The translations under genes were made by a program, and so were the position numbers. Shown here piece after piece: positions 7,105 through 7,470 of a DNA stretch of 7,470 nt. Source of the stretch: Candidatus Omnitrophota bacterium (lineage in GTDB: Bacteria; Omnitrophota; Gorgyraeia; JAFGHF01); the NCBI GenBank assembly GCA_024543015.1, contig JAMXCY010000044.1, positions 1-7,470 of the forward strand, in the 5' to 3' direction. The notes below the pieces were generated by a model. That model saw only the letters and a program-made list of their open reading frames with translations. It was not told where the DNA came from and searched no databases. Each line of letters opens with the position of its first letter. Position 1 is the first letter of the stretch.

Positions 7105-7133
7105 TCCTATCGGACGGCAGGCCAAAAAAAGAC

Positions 7134-7164
7134 TTGACAGGATACAGGTAAATAGGTATATAAT
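7134..7164 (+). promoter_or_regulatory. Near-consensus sigma-70 promoter for the lipoprotein gene
   Basis: A perfect -35 box, TTGACA, lies at 7134-7139, preceded by a 7-base A run (7124-7130) that could act as an UP-like element. Two overlapping -10 candidates follow: TATATA at 7157-7162 with a 17-nt spacer, and perfect TATAAT at 7159-7164 with a 19-nt spacer. Either predicts a start near 7168-7172, just before the ATG at 7173. The perfect -35 fits the conserved region 4 of the sigma factor encoded upstream. Confidence 0.75.
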
Positions 7165-7172
7165 AGGCAACA

Positions 7173-7470
7173 ATGCGAGTGAAATTAGTAAACTTATTTC
7201 TCATACCTGGCTTAATCTCTCTTCTTGCAGGTTGCGCTACAATAAAAGGCAAAGGCTCAGCTGGATCTGAATTAGAAGAAAACTTTACCGCAACTACATT
7301 GGCGGCTAGCGCAAAGGCGCGTTTTAGTGACCTACCTGTGCCTGTGGGATTTAAGCTAATCCAGGATAAGTCTTTTATCTTTCAAACCGAAGATACGCGC
7401 GTGGCTCTTTTGAAATACTCAGGCCGAGCCAAGGTGCAGGATTTGCTTGAGTTTTATAAAGAGCAAATGC
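7173..7470 (+). CDS. Putative lipoprotein of unknown function (partial, 3' end outside window)
   Basis: The frame from ATG 7173 stays open for 99 codons to the right edge. The N-terminus is a lipoprotein signal peptide: short basic start (MRVK), hydrophobic core to about residue 18, and lipobox L18-A19-G20-C21, so Cys21 should be lipidated after signal peptidase II cleavage. The next residue is Ala rather than Asp, which in Gram-negative bacteria would favour the outer membrane. A Gly/Ser/Glu-rich linker (about 25-36) leads to a domain starting near 51 with the pattern LPVPVGF, then VALLKYSGRAKVQDLLEFYKEQM. A similar pattern (DxPxPxGF ... FYKxQM) occurs, as I recall, in small lipoproteins of Deltaproteobacteria and uncultivated phyla. 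No function is known to me. ATG 7173 is chosen because it gives a complete signal peptide; only AGG (7165-7167) resembles an SD, and that may not be in the transcript. Confidence 0.8.
   Translation, partial: MRVKLVNLFLIPGLISLLAGCATIKGKGSAGSELEENFTATTLAASAKARFSDLPVPVGFKLIQDKSFIFQTEDTRVALLKYSGRAKVQDLLEFYKEQM

Noticed and set aside
7105..7133. Possible rho-independent terminator after the tRNA
   Set aside because: Only weak GGC/GCC pairings are present and the following homopolymer is A, not T, on the plus strand.
7019..7252. Minus-strand open frame of 77 codons over the tRNA, reading GVEPPTQGLGRPRSIHLSYRG
   Set aside because: It is the antisense of the tRNA-Arg gene. This peptide pattern is a familiar false gene created by translating the reverse strand of such tRNAs.
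7070..7270. Plus-strand open frame starting inside the tRNA
   Set aside because: It begins within the tRNA T arm and runs out of frame across the promoter and the lipoprotein signal peptide, with no recognisable protein features.

Overview
The window is a compact, all-plus-strand block of bacterial housekeeping genes at a moderate GC content, with gaps of 0 to 29 nt between neighbours. In order it holds: the C-terminal end of a PAP2-type membrane phosphatase (cut by the left edge), a DUF502/COV-like membrane protein, RecO, a homodimeric-type glycyl-tRNA synthetase, pyruvate phosphate dikinase, a short RpoD/SigA-family sigma factor, adenine phosphoribosyltransferase, a tRNA-Arg(CCU), and a new promoter driving a lipoprotein cut by the right edge. 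No mobile element, CRISPR array, prophage gene or integration site was seen, and no gene in the window is visibly broken.

The organism cannot be named from the window alone. The genes are ordinary bacterial ones. The alpha2 GlyRS with a very short zinc ribbon, PPDK, the DUF502 protein and the small lipoprotein together suggest a free-living or anaerobic lineage outside the well-studied Proteobacteria. An uncultivated phylum such as Omnitrophota is my tentative guess, with low confidence.

The layout has two parts. From 1 to about 7104 there is one probable transcription unit: stop and start codons overlap or nearly touch, and I see no convincing internal promoter or terminator. The order recO - GlyRS - PPDK - primary-type sigma factor resembles the neighbourhood I recall from Firmicutes (era-recO-glyQS-PPDK regulator/ppdK-dnaG-sigA), here without dnaG or the PPDK regulator. 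The PAP2 remnant also fits the dgkA/PAP2 position that usually lies upstream of era-recO. From about 7134 onward a near-consensus sigma-70 promoter starts a separate lipoprotein gene, with a predicted start site only a few bases from the ATG.

Together the cluster couples information processing (recombination repair, tRNA charging, a tRNA, transcription initiation) with PEP/pyruvate interconversion and adenine salvage. The last two share AMP/PPi chemistry: PPDK uses or makes AMP and PPi, and Apt makes AMP and PPi from adenine and PRPP. The most notable local features are the ppdK/sigma junction (same frame, separated only by one TAG), the sigma factor's missing region 1.1 with altered -10 contact residues, and the near-leaderless lipoprotein promoter. 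I found no sign of a wholly new system.
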